This document shows, in pieces, positions 1-8,246 of a DNA stretch of 64,000 nucleotides. How positions within the stretch are numbered: position 1 is the stretch's first letter; every line of letters starts with the position of its first letter. The notes under the pieces were generated by a model. It was given only the letters and a program-made list of their open reading frames with translations, did not search any database and was not told the origin of the DNA. The translations under genes and the position numbers were made by a program. The DNA comes from an uncultured bacterium. Its GTDB lineage: Bacteria; Cyanobacteriota; Vampirovibrionia; Gastranaerophilales; Gastranaerophilaceae. The stretch is taken from contig CASDPF010000004.1 of NCBI GenBank assembly GCA_949282215.1, forward strand, positions 35,615 through 99,614, in the 5' to 3' direction.

Positions 1-413
1 GGGTTTGCAACCAGTACCGCATGGTCAAGTTGTTTAAGATTTTGAGTGAGTATTCTTGCTTTGACTGTTTTTATGCCATTAGCAGCCAGAATGAGTTCAG
101 CCAGTTTTGTATAATCTGCACAGTTGATGTTTTTATAATTTTTCATATTTTTAATGAAGCGTTGATAAAAATATAGCGGTTCTGCTGGCGTAAATAATTT
201 CCAAGCGTCATCTCTTATAACTTTGTTTTGAAACTGTTTCTTTTTGTAGTAGTTAATAAATCTGTCATTTTCATTTGCAAATTTCATTGTTTCAACTCTT
301 GTTCCGGAAATAGCAGGAAATTCTTTTGCTATAATCCTGCAGACTTTATCTGCATCTCGAATAATTTTATTTGAGCCAAAAGTTGGGCTAATTTTTACAC
401 TACAAGTTTCCAT
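1..413 (-). CDS. Hypothetical protein, C-terminus cut by window edge
   Basis: An open frame runs without a stop from an ATG at 413 to the left edge of the window, giving 137 codons. The product is basic and hydrophilic, with no signal peptide or membrane segment in the visible part. Several Lys/Tyr-rich stretches lie in the middle, and the last visible residues read DHAVLVANP. I do not recognise the family. It is divergent from the tRNA-Asp gene, with an AT-rich gap of about 130 bases. The missing C-terminus prevents a functional call. Confidence 0.6.
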   Translation of the reverse strand, partial: METCSVKISPTFGSNKIIRDADKVCRIIAKEFPAISGTRVETMKFANENDRFINYYKKKQFQNKVIRDDAWKLFTPAEPLYFYQRFIKNMKNYKNINCADYTKLAELILAANGIKTVKARILTQNLKQLDHAVLVAN

Positions 414-544
414 AATTTTGCTAAAACACGTGAATATAATAAATTGCTACAATGTGGAAATTCTTTAAAAATTTTTTATAATAAAACTATTGCAAAAAAA
501 AATTTAGCATTCTATAATAATACTTGTCGAAAGACCAAGGACAT

Positions 545-622
545 GGGAGCGTAGCTCAGTTTGGTTAGAGCGCATGCCTGTCACGCATGAGGTCGCGAGT
601 TCGAGCCTCGTCGTTCCCGCCA
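545..622 (+). tRNA. tRNA-Asp (GTC anticodon)
   Basis: The cloverleaf is complete. A 7-bp acceptor stem (GGGAGCG with CGTTCCC, one G-U pair) is followed by discriminator G and an encoded CCA. The anticodon loop CTGTCAC gives anticodon GTC, and the T-arm carries GAGTTCGAGCC. Discriminator G suits tRNA-Asp. A terminator follows 12 bases downstream, so it appears to be transcribed as a single gene. Confidence 0.95.
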
Positions 623-633
623 TTTTTAAAATT

Positions 634-654
634 AGCACCTTCGGGTGCTTTTTT
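634..654 (+). terminator. Intrinsic terminator of tRNA-Asp
   Basis: The hairpin has arms AGCACC and GGTGCT around a TTCG tetraloop, followed by a T-run. It sits directly after the tRNA and before the next coding sequence. Confidence 0.85.
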
Positions 655-685
655 AGTATATAGTTTGGTACGGTGTGGAGTGAAA

Positions 686-1669
686 ATGAACTATTCCTGG
701 GAAAAAGAATCTTTATATGTAAAAGTAGTAAGTTGTATTTTTGCAATTATTGTATGTTTTGCCTTGATAGGCAGTTTAGTATTCTCTTTTAGCATCAATC
801 CAATTGCAGGTTTTAAGTTTTTATTAATATTATTAGCTTGTTTTGGAGGTCTTTATATAATTAGAGAATTATATATACGTTATTATAAATTTAGAATTAT
901 TTTAAGCATGTTATTCTTAGTATTTGTTGAATATCTTATTTATTCAATATTTGGTTTAATCCCTGCTATAGTCGGATGTTTATTTTTTGTATTTTGTTTT
1001 ATTATCAGATTAAATATGCAAAATAAGATTGTTAAATCTAATGAGTATAAGTCTTATGAAAAAGCATTATTAGAATATAATTTTGAATCAGCAATTTTTT
1101 ATTTAGAACAACTTTTAGCCAGTAAAAATTTATCACATCAGCATCAAATAATTGTTTGTGATTTATATGGCATTTATGTTTATTTGGAACAATTTGATAA
1201 CGCTATAAATATTTTAGATAAATTTAATTATTTGTTTAATGATGAAATTTCAAAGATTAATTTTGAATTATTAAAATTAGCAATGCTGATAAAAGCGAAA
1301 AAAATTAAGAGTGATGCTGTTTCTTCAAAATTAGAAGCTATAAATACATTAATAAATAAAATAAAAGTTATTCAAATAAAAGAATTTTTAAATATTCAAA
1401 AATTGATTTGTGAGATTAGGTTTAATCTAAACAATAATAATATCCAAGAAGCAATTAATTTATTAAATAAAGTTCCAATCGGTTATAAAGAAATTAACCT
1501 GTATCTTATAAAAGCGGAAATTTATGAAAAAGAACATAATTATAAGCAAGCTGTTAGTTTATATAACGAATTATTAAAGACTAACAAAGATACATTAAAT
1601 TTAATTATAATTACTAAAAAAATACAGGCTTGTTTAGTTAAAATGGATTCAAAAAATAGTGATAATTAA
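686..1669 (+). CDS. Membrane protein with TPR-like cytosolic domain
   Basis: The product is 327 aa. I chose the ATG at 686 because GTGGAG lies just upstream; the open frame extends back into the tRNA, which is implausible. The N-terminal 110 residues hold about four hydrophobic segments. The rest is helical with TPR-like spacing, for example an NYKQAVSLYNELLKTN-type repeat near the C-terminus. The architecture suggests a membrane-anchored protein-interaction scaffold, but no enzyme motif is visible and the function is unknown. It stands alone after the tRNA terminator. Its codon usage is very AT-rich, matching the neighbouring accessory genes. Confidence 0.75.
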   Translation: MNYSWEKESLYVKVVSCIFAIIVCFALIGSLVFSFSINPIAGFKFLLILLACFGGLYIIRELYIRYYKFRIILSMLFLVFVEYLIYSIFGLIPAIVGCLFFVFCFIIRLNMQNKIVKSNEYKSYEKALLEYNFESAIFYLEQLLASKNLSHQHQIIVCDLYGIYVYLEQFDNAINILDKFNYLFNDEISKINFELLKLAMLIKAKKIKSDAVSSKLEAINTLINKIKVIQIKEFLNIQKLICEIRFNLNNNNIQEAINLLNKVPIGYKEINLYLIKAEIYEKEHNYKQAVSLYNELLKTNKDTLNLIIITKKIQACLVKMDSKNSDN

Positions 1670-1740
1670 TAATTATTTATGATTGTAATGCGTCAGTTTT
1701 GCTATTTTTAATTTTTTTGACTGTTATAATGGTATAAAAA

Positions 1741-1903
1741 TTAAAAAATAATTAAATTTATTAAGTTAGTAAAATTTTCCGTAAATAATTTATATGGTAA
1801 TAATACACCTCTTGTTAAGCAAAATTCATTGATGATTTATGTGTTTGCAAGGAGTAACTGAAAGTTTTTAAGCACAGTGAAGCAGATGCTTTGCTGTGCT
1901 TTT
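1741..1903 (+). repeat. 163-bp dispersed repeat, copy 1; candidate structured RNA
   Basis: This segment matches 5688-5849 over its whole length at roughly 80% or better identity. Conserved blocks are AAATTTATTAAGTT near the start and TTTATGTGTTTGCAAGGAG in the middle. A 3' hairpin has arms AAGCACAG and CTGTGCTT with an extended inner stem. The inner stem differs between copies by changes that keep pairing (C-G here, T-A in copy 2). Each copy ends 25-145 bases upstream of an unrelated gene. It could be a small RNA, a leader/attenuator or a small mobile repeat. It matches no riboswitch I know. Confidence 0.6.
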
Positions 1904-2047
1904 GTAGCCCGAGAAAATTCCGCATTGACGAAACCTAGAGCGGAATTTTTGAGTGGCATATTAGACAGCGTAGCTGCACACGGCACGCGTAGGCGGGGCG
2001 TAAGTAGCGAAGGTCTGCTTTTGATATACGTAATATAAGGAGAACTA
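1904..2047 (+). other. GC-rich segment with terminator-like hairpin
   Basis: After repeat copy 1 lies a perfect 10-bp inverted repeat, AAAATTCCGC (1914-1923) and GCGGAATTTT (1940-1949). It is followed by T residues and could act as a terminator. The next 90 bases (to about 2022) are far more GC-rich than the surroundings and contain no open frame. A Shine-Dalgarno AAGGAG for the next gene closes the segment. With the repeat this could form one structured transcript of about 300 nt. Confidence 0.5.
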
Positions 2048-2836
2048 ATGGAAAAAGAATATCATATTTTATCTCTATCTGGCGGTAAAGATTCTACAGC
2101 TCTTGCATTTTTTATGAAAGAGAATATGCCTGAAATTTTTGAAAAATTAGAACTTGTGTTTTGCGATACAGAATGCGAATTACCTGAAACTTATGATTAT
2201 TTGAATAAAATTGAAATTTTTTTAAATAAAAAAATTCACTGGGTAAAGCCTGAAAAAAGTTTTGAACACCTAATGCTGTTACATAATTACTTCCCTTCTC
2301 CAATAAAAAGGTGGTGCACTGTAGAATTAAAAACAAAACCTTTTAAGAAATTTATTGCTGACAAATTAAATAAAAATAGCTCAATAATTCATCTTTTTAT
2401 TGGAATTAGAGCTGATGAGTTACAACGTGCTGAATATAATAAATATAATAATCAAAGAATAAAAGAAGTTTACCCATTTGTCAATTATGGCTTAAATTAT
2501 TCAGATATTATGGAAATTTTAACTAAATCAGGCATCGGAATTCCTAAATACTATGAGTGGTCAAATCGTTCCGGTTGTTACTTTTGTCCTTTTCAAAGTA
2601 AAAATAATTGGTTAAATCTATACGAACATCATCCTGATTTATTTTTTAAAGCTAAGAAATATGAGGATGATAAAAATAATGCTAATAGTAGAAATTTCAA
2701 AAGAGTTGGATGGAATATTGACATATCTTTAGAAGATATGATTAAACCTGAAAATATCGAAAAAATCAGAGAGTTTTATGAAAATAAAAAGCCTAAAATT
2801 ACTATTATAAATAAACTTTTTGATTTATTTAATTGA
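2048..2836 (+). CDS. PAPS reductase/ATP pyrophosphatase family protein
   Basis: The product is 262 aa, with an AAGGAG site 5 bases before the ATG. An N-terminal SGGKDST P-loop (about residues 11-17) marks the ATP-pyrophosphatase fold of phosphoadenosine phosphosulfate reductases and DndC-like enzymes. Further family marks are KRWCTVELK, GIRADE and SGCYFCPFQ; the last two Cys may bind metal or act in redox chemistry. No sulfate assimilation genes or dnd genes are nearby, so the substrate is unknown. Such orphan members often occur in mobile or defence contexts (family knowledge). Its 3' end overlaps the convergent nuclease gene by 12 bases. It lies downstream of repeat copy 1. Confidence 0.8.
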   Translation: MEKEYHILSLSGGKDSTALAFFMKENMPEIFEKLELVFCDTECELPETYDYLNKIEIFLNKKIHWVKPEKSFEHLMLLHNYFPSPIKRWCTVELKTKPFKKFIADKLNKNSSIIHLFIGIRADELQRAEYNKYNNQRIKEVYPFVNYGLNYSDIMEILTKSGIGIPKYYEWSNRSGCYFCPFQSKNNWLNLYEHHPDLFFKAKKYEDDKNNANSRNFKRVGWNIDISLEDMIKPENIEKIREFYENKKPKITIINKLFDLFN

Positions 2837-4594
2837 ATTCCAAAGTTTAAAAAACATTTTTTTATATGCACTATTTAAAATCTGAGAATTTTTAATAATT
2901 ATGCAATTTTCATCATTCATTTTTTCTCCTTGTTTAGTAAAATTCATAGAGCCAATAACAAGGATATCATCATCTATGATGATAGATTTCATATGCATTT
3001 TGCCAGCCCAATTTTCAACTTTTAAATCAATACCGTTTTGTTTTATATAATCAATATTTACGTATTTTCCTTTAACACTTGTTTCATCTACTATTATTTT
3101 TACATTTATTTTTCTTTTATGAGCTTCTATAAGTGCATTAATAATATCATTGTGGGTTAAATAGAATGCAGGAATATAAATAGATTTTTTTGATTGATTT
3201 ATCAAAGGTACAATTTGAGTAGTTGAGATTTTATTTGCTGGAGAAAAATAAACTGAAACATATTTTTCATCTACTGAAATATCTTCATTATTATCAACAG
3301 GACTTTTCATATTATGGAACTTTCCGTTATACATTTGCTCAAATTCTTTTTCATATAAATTTGCAATCTCTTTTGAATTAATTAATACAGCAATATTTGC
3401 ATTGTATCCTGTTAAGCAGCTTGAAGAAATATTTGTAGAACCTGTAAAAACTTTTTGATTATCAAAAATGAAAAATTTATAATGCATTAAAGCTCCCTGA
3501 AAATCAAATTTATATTTATAATCAGGAATATTTATTGACTCGGCACTTTCATAATCCGTTGTAAAAGTTGGAATTTTATCCATTAGTTTGTATGTATCAA
3601 AATAAATATTTTCCTTATTTTCTGTTAAATCAGTTACCCAACGGACTTTAACCCCTCTTTTTTGTGCATTAACTAATGCTTCAAAAATTCTATCTTGTTC
3701 TGCAATTCCATATATTGCAAAATCAATACTTTCTTTTGCATTATCAATATTGTACAAAAGGGCTTTGCAAGCTGAACTTTTACAAGTGTTTTCTGGGTGT
3801 TTTTGTTTTAACGGACTTAGAAAATATAATTCAATATTTCCATCTTTAGCATCGGGTTTTACAATATTTTTATATGGTTTATACTTTTTTTGTTTTATTC
3901 CTTTTGTATAACAACAACTTGCTGTTGAATATGTAATTAAAGGTTTATCTATCAATTCTTGCTGACTAGCCATCCAACCATACTTACAATCTAACTTATG
4001 GTATTTGCCGTTTTTCTTATTCAATACAACAAGATTTAGCTTATGTGTTTTTTTTGCATTAGCTTTTATTTTGTCTAAGTTCTGATAAGTTTTTAATTCA
4101 TCTGCAAGGTTAGATTTTGTATAAATTGTCGCAAGCCCTGCTTTCAGCACTTCTTTTTCATAGCTTTTGCAATATGTGGAATAATTTTCACAGTTTCCGT
4201 TATTACATTTACCCCTGCAATCATAGTAGAGCGACATCAAGTGTCTGTTGTTTTTGTCAAACATTTCTTCTGCTGTATATTCAGCTCTTACAGGTTTATT
4301 CAGCAACTCTTTTTTAGCAAACTCTTTCCCGTAATACCCAAGTCCTAAGGCTTCATCTTGAGTAAGGTTATAAAGCTTCATCTGCCAATTTAGTCCGTCA
4401 TTGAGTTTAGTTTCAAATGTATCAATTCCATTGACTCGGACTTTTTCATCTTGTTCAGCTATTCCGTTATCGTTAAAGTCTATATATACCGTATCCCCAT
4501 CAATAACTTTAATTACCTTATGTTCAACTGATGCAGATACAGGTAAAATAGACGCTGTAGCCAATATAATTGCAATTACCAAAATCTTTTTCAT
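2825..4594 (-). CDS. Secreted SNase-like nuclease fused to a two-HKD phospholipase D domain
   Basis: The product is 589 aa with a signal peptide (about residues 1-21). Residues 25-160 form a staphylococcal-nuclease-like domain: DGDTVYIDF, then VRVNGIDTFE supplying the catalytic Arg and Glu, and NNRHLMSLYY supplying the second Arg. An insertion reading DFNDNGIAEQDE fits an EF-hand calcium loop. A Cys-containing linker follows. Two PLD domains then carry HYKFFIFD (about 371) and HMKSIIID (about 534), each followed by GS-N. Both catalytic sets look intact. It is probably exported and degrades DNA or RNA; phosphodiester lipids are an alternative PLD substrate. Convergent with the PAPS-reductase-like gene. 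Confidence 0.85.
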   Translation of the reverse strand: MKKILVIAIILATASILPVSASVEHKVIKVIDGDTVYIDFNDNGIAEQDEKVRVNGIDTFETKLNDGLNWQMKLYNLTQDEALGLGYYGKEFAKKELLNKPVRAEYTAEEMFDKNNRHLMSLYYDCRGKCNNGNCENYSTYCKSYEKEVLKAGLATIYTKSNLADELKTYQNLDKIKANAKKTHKLNLVVLNKKNGKYHKLDCKYGWMASQQELIDKPLITYSTASCCYTKGIKQKKYKPYKNIVKPDAKDGNIELYFLSPLKQKHPENTCKSSACKALLYNIDNAKESIDFAIYGIAEQDRIFEALVNAQKRGVKVRWVTDLTENKENIYFDTYKLMDKIPTFTTDYESAESINIPDYKYKFDFQGALMHYKFFIFDNQKVFTGSTNISSSCLTGYNANIAVLINSKEIANLYEKEFEQMYNGKFHNMKSPVDNNEDISVDEKYVSVYFSPANKISTTQIVPLINQSKKSIYIPAFYLTHNDIINALIEAHKRKINVKIIVDETSVKGKYVNIDYIKQNGIDLKVENWAGKMHMKSIIIDDDILVIGSMNFTKQGEKMNDENCIIIKNSQILNSAYKKMFFKLWNSIK

Positions 4595-4859
4595 TATGAT
4601 TATTATATAATAAACAATTTGATATGCTTTTTATAAGTACAAATTTGTAAGGTTTTTATTTATATTTAATATTTTAGATTTTTACCTTTTTGAGTTTGTG
4701 TGAAGTTTTATTAAGAAAAGTTTTTCCCCATAAAATGCTTTTATAACATTGTTATTTCAAAGTAGAGTATAATTTTATCATTTTTTATAGTCAATTTTTA
4801 GGAAATATTTTTTTTTAATTATTATATCAGAGTATTTTAAAAATTTTAATGGGGGAAAA

Positions 4860-5600
4860 ATGGGGATTAAGATTTCAGAAATTAAAAATCAGGCATTAAG
4901 AGAATTAGCTCAGAATATAGATAATTCTTCTAGTGGTAAAGCAAAAGGAAATGGAATAATAGATGATACAGAATTAAGTTTATTTATTGAGAATTCTAAA
5001 AAAACAAATCTTCAAACAGAATGTGCTGAAGTTTTGGGGTTGATTGCACCAAAAGAAAGTAAAGCTCCAGTTAATACACCTTCTGTAGAAAATAATTCTA
5101 ATACTGATAACAAAAAAAATGTTTTTATGATTCATAAAGGTATGAAACTCACTGATGCGTATAAGCAGGATAAAGTTGAACTTTTTAATAAAATTGATTT
5201 AGATAGAAATGGTGTATTAGACCAAAGAGATATCAACACATTTACGAAACCAACGCTTAAATTTAACGCACCACTTATTCATCCGAATGATGAAAAAGGT
5301 CATATCAAGTATCCAACATATTTTTACGTTGGTATGAAATATGAAGATGTTCAAGTACCTCATTCATACTATCGTCACCGAGCTATTACAACATGTTATC
5401 ATCAACCTGGTTATAATCTTGAAGATATGCGTAGATTTTATGCTAATATTGATACAAACAGAGATGGTGTTTTATCAGAAGATGAAATATTAAATTGTGA
5501 TATGGAAATGTTTCCTAAACAAGGATTAATATTTAAAGAATTGAAATTTGTTAAAAAATACCCGGAAGGGTTAAGAAAACCTCCAGAAGAAAATAAATAA
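4860..5600 (+). CDS. EF-hand calcium-binding protein
   Basis: The product is 246 aa, starting at an ATG preceded by GGGGG. Two canonical EF-hand loops are visible: DLDRNGVLDQRD (about residue 118) and DTNRDGVLSEDE (about 198). A weaker one near the N-terminus reads KAKGNGIIDDTE. There is no signal peptide or membrane segment. The His/Tyr-rich segment between the two strong loops (YVGMKYEDVQVPHSYYRHR) is unusual. It probably binds Ca2+ for structural or signalling purposes; the partner is unknown. It lies upstream of repeat copy 2. Confidence 0.8.
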   Translation: MGIKISEIKNQALRELAQNIDNSSSGKAKGNGIIDDTELSLFIENSKKTNLQTECAEVLGLIAPKESKAPVNTPSVENNSNTDNKKNVFMIHKGMKLTDAYKQDKVELFNKIDLDRNGVLDQRDINTFTKPTLKFNAPLIHPNDEKGHIKYPTYFYVGMKYEDVQVPHSYYRHRAITTCYHQPGYNLEDMRRFYANIDTNRDGVLSEDEILNCDMEMFPKQGLIFKELKFVKKYPEGLRKPPEENK

Positions 5601-5687
5601 TTTAATGTTTTATCTGTTATTTACAATTTTATTAACTCATAAAAAGTTGTTTTTTATTAAAACTCAAGCTTAAGTTAGTTCCAATAG

Positions 5688-5849
5688 TTAAAAAATAATT
5701 AAATTTATTAAGTTCGTAAAATTTATCGTAAATAATGTATATGGTGATAACCCCTTGTTAAGCTTTATCCATTGATGATTTATGTGTTTGCAAGGAGTAG
5801 CTGAAGGTTTTTATTTAAGCACAGTGAAGTAATACTTTACTGTGCTTTT
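5688..5849 (+). repeat. 163-bp dispersed repeat, copy 2; candidate structured RNA
   Basis: Second copy of the element at 1741-1903. The 3' hairpin AAGCACAGTGAAGT/ACTTTACTGTGCTT retains full pairing through compensatory changes relative to copy 1. It ends 28 bases before the start of the next gene, so it may be that gene's leader. The following TTTTGTG is a weak U-run, so attenuation is possible but not shown. Confidence 0.6.
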
Positions 5850-5876
5850 GTGTGCAAATTTTAGAAAGGATGTGCT

Positions 5877-7244
5877 ATGGAACATTTGAACAAACTGTTA
5901 TTTTGTATTGAAAAAGAGTCTGCGATTTTTAAAAATCCTGATTTGAACTTTATTGTCGGACTTACTAATACGCAAGTGAAAGATTTAAAAAAGTATGCGA
6001 TTACAAATGAGTTTATAAAAGAAGAGAAAAAAGAGTTTTTTCTGACTCAAAAAGGTAAAACGTATCTTCAAGAAAATCCCGTGAAATCTTGGTGTAGTAA
6101 AGATTTCCCAAAGCGTCCAGAAATTAATTTGGAATATTTGAAGCTTGATAAAATGCCTCCGGTATTAACTAAAGCTATTAGATGCCTTGCAAGACACCTG
6201 CTTGAGGGCGAAGAATTAAAGGAAAATTCTATAGAAGCTTACCTGAAAAGAGAATTATTGTCTGATACCTCTACTTGTGTTGAATTAAAAAAGGAAATTG
6301 AAGATTATATTCTTCTCGGTAAAAAAGTTAAGCTTACTAATTTATTCGAAAAGTTTATTGCCTGCGGACTTACTAAATCAATAATCGGAGTATTATTGCT
6401 TGCGGTTTTAGCTGAGAATAAAGATGTGCTTGCAATTTATGAGAAATTACAATTTCAATTGAAATTAAATCAACTTATGTTTGATAGAATGTTGTTTTGT
6501 CCTCAAAATTTTGAAATTCAAAAGACGGTTATGGATGATTTACCTATTTTAGAAGCTATTTCAAAAATTTTATCTGATAGAGGTACAAAAAATATTTTAG
6601 ATATTACCAAATCGTTGATTTATTTTATAAGAGAATTAGATAAATATACTCTCCATACCGAAAGATTAACTAAAAAAACTCTGCGGTTTCGGAATATTGT
6701 GATGAATGCGAAAGATCCTATCAGTTTATTTTACAGAGATATTCCGAAAGTTCTTACAGGAAATTTACTTCCTGAGTGTGGAGATGATTTGATCGATAAT
6801 TATAAAAATGCGGTGGACGAATTAAAAAATACTACTGCAAATATGATTAGCGAAATTCTAGCGTTCTTTTTTGAAAGTTTTCATGAAAAAAGCAGAGCTA
6901 ATCTTTCAAAGAGATTTATTGAAGTTCAGGAATTTATTGGGGAAAAGGACTTGAAAATTTTATTAAATAATATTATTGAAAAGGAGGCTGATGATATTTT
7001 GTGGATAAATCGTATTGCTACATTTATAAATAAATCCCGAGTCCCTAAAGATTGGTCTGATGAAGATGTTGCTGATTTTAAAATTAAAGTAAAAGAATTG
7101 GCGTTGAAATTTTTTGCAATTGAAGCAATTGCAGGTTCTGAAATTGAATGCTTGAGTAAAGGTGTTGCGTCTATTTTGGGTAAAGTGTTAGCTCTTTCTA
7201 AATCCGAGCAGAATTTAATCCTGCGTGAACTGGTAAATGCATAA
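5877..7244 (+). CDS. Hypothetical protein with N-terminal winged-helix-like segment
   Basis: The product is 455 aa, soluble and mostly helical. Residues 20-65 (LTNTQVKDLKKYAI, then FFLTQKGKTYL) look like a winged-helix unit ending in the typical 'LT..G..YL' wing. The rest has no motif I recognise. An AAAGGATG site precedes the ATG. Its leader is repeat copy 2, and copy 1 precedes the PAPS-reductase-like gene, so the two genes may share a control element. A strong hairpin terminator follows 18 bases after the stop. Function unknown. Confidence 0.75.
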   Translation: MEHLNKLLFCIEKESAIFKNPDLNFIVGLTNTQVKDLKKYAITNEFIKEEKKEFFLTQKGKTYLQENPVKSWCSKDFPKRPEINLEYLKLDKMPPVLTKAIRCLARHLLEGEELKENSIEAYLKRELLSDTSTCVELKKEIEDYILLGKKVKLTNLFEKFIACGLTKSIIGVLLLAVLAENKDVLAIYEKLQFQLKLNQLMFDRMLFCPQNFEIQKTVMDDLPILEAISKILSDRGTKNILDITKSLIYFIRELDKYTLHTERLTKKTLRFRNIVMNAKDPISLFYRDIPKVLTGNLLPECGDDLIDNYKNAVDELKNTTANMISEILAFFFESFHEKSRANLSKRFIEVQEFIGEKDLKILLNNIIEKEADDILWINRIATFINKSRVPKDWSDEDVADFKIKVKELALKFFAIEAIAGSEIECLSKGVASILGKVLALSKSEQNLILRELVNA

Positions 7245-7262
7245 TTCTATTTAAATGTTGAT

Positions 7263-7304
7263 AAAGACTAAAATTCTATTATAAAAATAGAATTTTAGTC
7301 TTTT
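7263..7304. terminator. Bidirectional intrinsic terminator
   Basis: A perfect inverted repeat of 18 bp (arms 7263-7280 and 7286-7303; core GACTAAAATTC) surrounds a 5-base loop. A-rich and T-rich ends make it usable from both strands, between the plus-strand 455-aa gene and the minus-strand 113-aa gene. Confidence 0.85.
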
Positions 7305-7383
7305 GTGTCATAACTATGTAGTAAAATCTATTCGGCAAAAATTATAAATCAGATAAAGGTTTAGTCTTATATGTTGTTTATGA

Positions 7384-7725
7384 TTAGTATAAGCCTAAAA
7401 TTTTTAGTTTATTTAATTTAGCTATTTGCTCTGCTCCTGTCATATTTTGTGCTTGAATTGAAGTGTCGTTTTTTATGTTATCTGCTGAGGATTCTGCCCT
7501 TGCTTTTTCAGATTCATTTGTGCCGGTTACTGCTTGCATTATTACCGTACCATTATTCTGAGCTTTTAATGAAGCTTTTGCTGCCTCTAATTTTGCTTTG
7601 TCAGTGGTCTTATTTCCTGTAGGCTCTATCCCTAAAGCTCTTAATTCTCGAATAATCCTTTGATATTCACTGTCCATAGCTACATTTAATGCTACTTGAC
7701 CCATAGAACTAATGTTCATGCCCAT
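7384..7725 (-). CDS. Small hypothetical protein (MGMNISSMGQ type)
   Basis: The product is 113 aa, with no signal peptide and a polar, Ala/Lys/Asn-rich sequence. It opens MGMNISSMGQVALNVAMDSE and continues with a helical region ELRALGIEPTG. The opening resembles the MG-small-residue N-termini of the MG[LM]AASQARFL proteins in this window, but the similarity is too short to prove homology. It is shared-transcript material with no partner; function unknown. Confidence 0.65.
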   Translation of the reverse strand: MGMNISSMGQVALNVAMDSEYQRIIRELRALGIEPTGNKTTDKAKLEAAKASLKAQNNGTVIMQAVTGTNESEKARAESSADNIKNDTSIQAQNMTGAEQIAKLNKLKILGLY

Positions 7726-7821
7726 AATTCAATTAAACTCCAAATTTGTATTACACTATTTTATATACGGATATTCTTAAAAATTTCTACAATTTTTTGA
7801 GCTTTTGTTAAGATTAATAAA

Positions 7822-7847
7822 AAGACTGACATATTTGTGTCAGTCTT
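7822..7847. terminator. Hairpin terminator
   Basis: A perfect 10-bp inverted repeat (AAGACTGACA and TGTCAGTCTT) has a 6-base loop. A-rich sequence on one side and T-rich on the other lets it end the small minus-strand gene at 7896-8072. Confidence 0.75.
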
Positions 7848-7895
7848 ACATAATTTATATCCTTTTATTCCTTACTTCCTTTATTTCCAACGACT

Positions 7896-8072
7896 TTAGG
7901 CAATAAAATTATTACCGAACTTGTTTGATCCGTGGAAAAATGATTGTTTCATCAGTTCTACAAGAGTTTTTCTTACCACAAACTTATTAGATAAATTTAC
8001 TTCACTCAAAGCTATTGAAGTATTTTTATAAGTATCAGAAACTGTATTGGTTAAAGTTAACAACTTTGCCAT
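7896..8072 (-). CDS. Small ORF, 58 aa, hypothetical
   Basis: A 58-aa frame from an ATG at 8072 is preceded on the minus strand by GAAGAGAGG, a good Shine-Dalgarno 7 bases upstream. It is followed by the 7822-7847 hairpin. The peptide opens MAKLLTLTNTVSDTYKNTSI and contains a basic amphipathic middle (FVVRKTLVELMKQSFF). There is no signal peptide. Its ribosome site, terminator and the otherwise empty 520-base gap support a real gene. Function unknown. Confidence 0.6.
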   Translation of the reverse strand: MAKLLTLTNTVSDTYKNTSIALSEVNLSNKFVVRKTLVELMKQSFFHGSNKFGNNFIA

Positions 8073-8246
8073 TTTTAAACCTCTCTTCTTTATTTTTCTC
8101 TCGTACTTATATAAAAAATTCTCTTAAAAAAATATTGACTTTTTATATTCACTTTATATAAAAACTGTTACATTTCTTAATAAAATTAAAGTTTTAAATA
8201 ATAATAACCGATGACTAAAAGGAATATATTAAAAAAGGAGAACGCA

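Noticed and set aside
587..685. Upstream extension of the 328-codon membrane protein into the tRNA
   Set aside because: It would begin inside tRNA-Asp; the ATG at 686 has a ribosome site and the protein sequence starts sensibly there.
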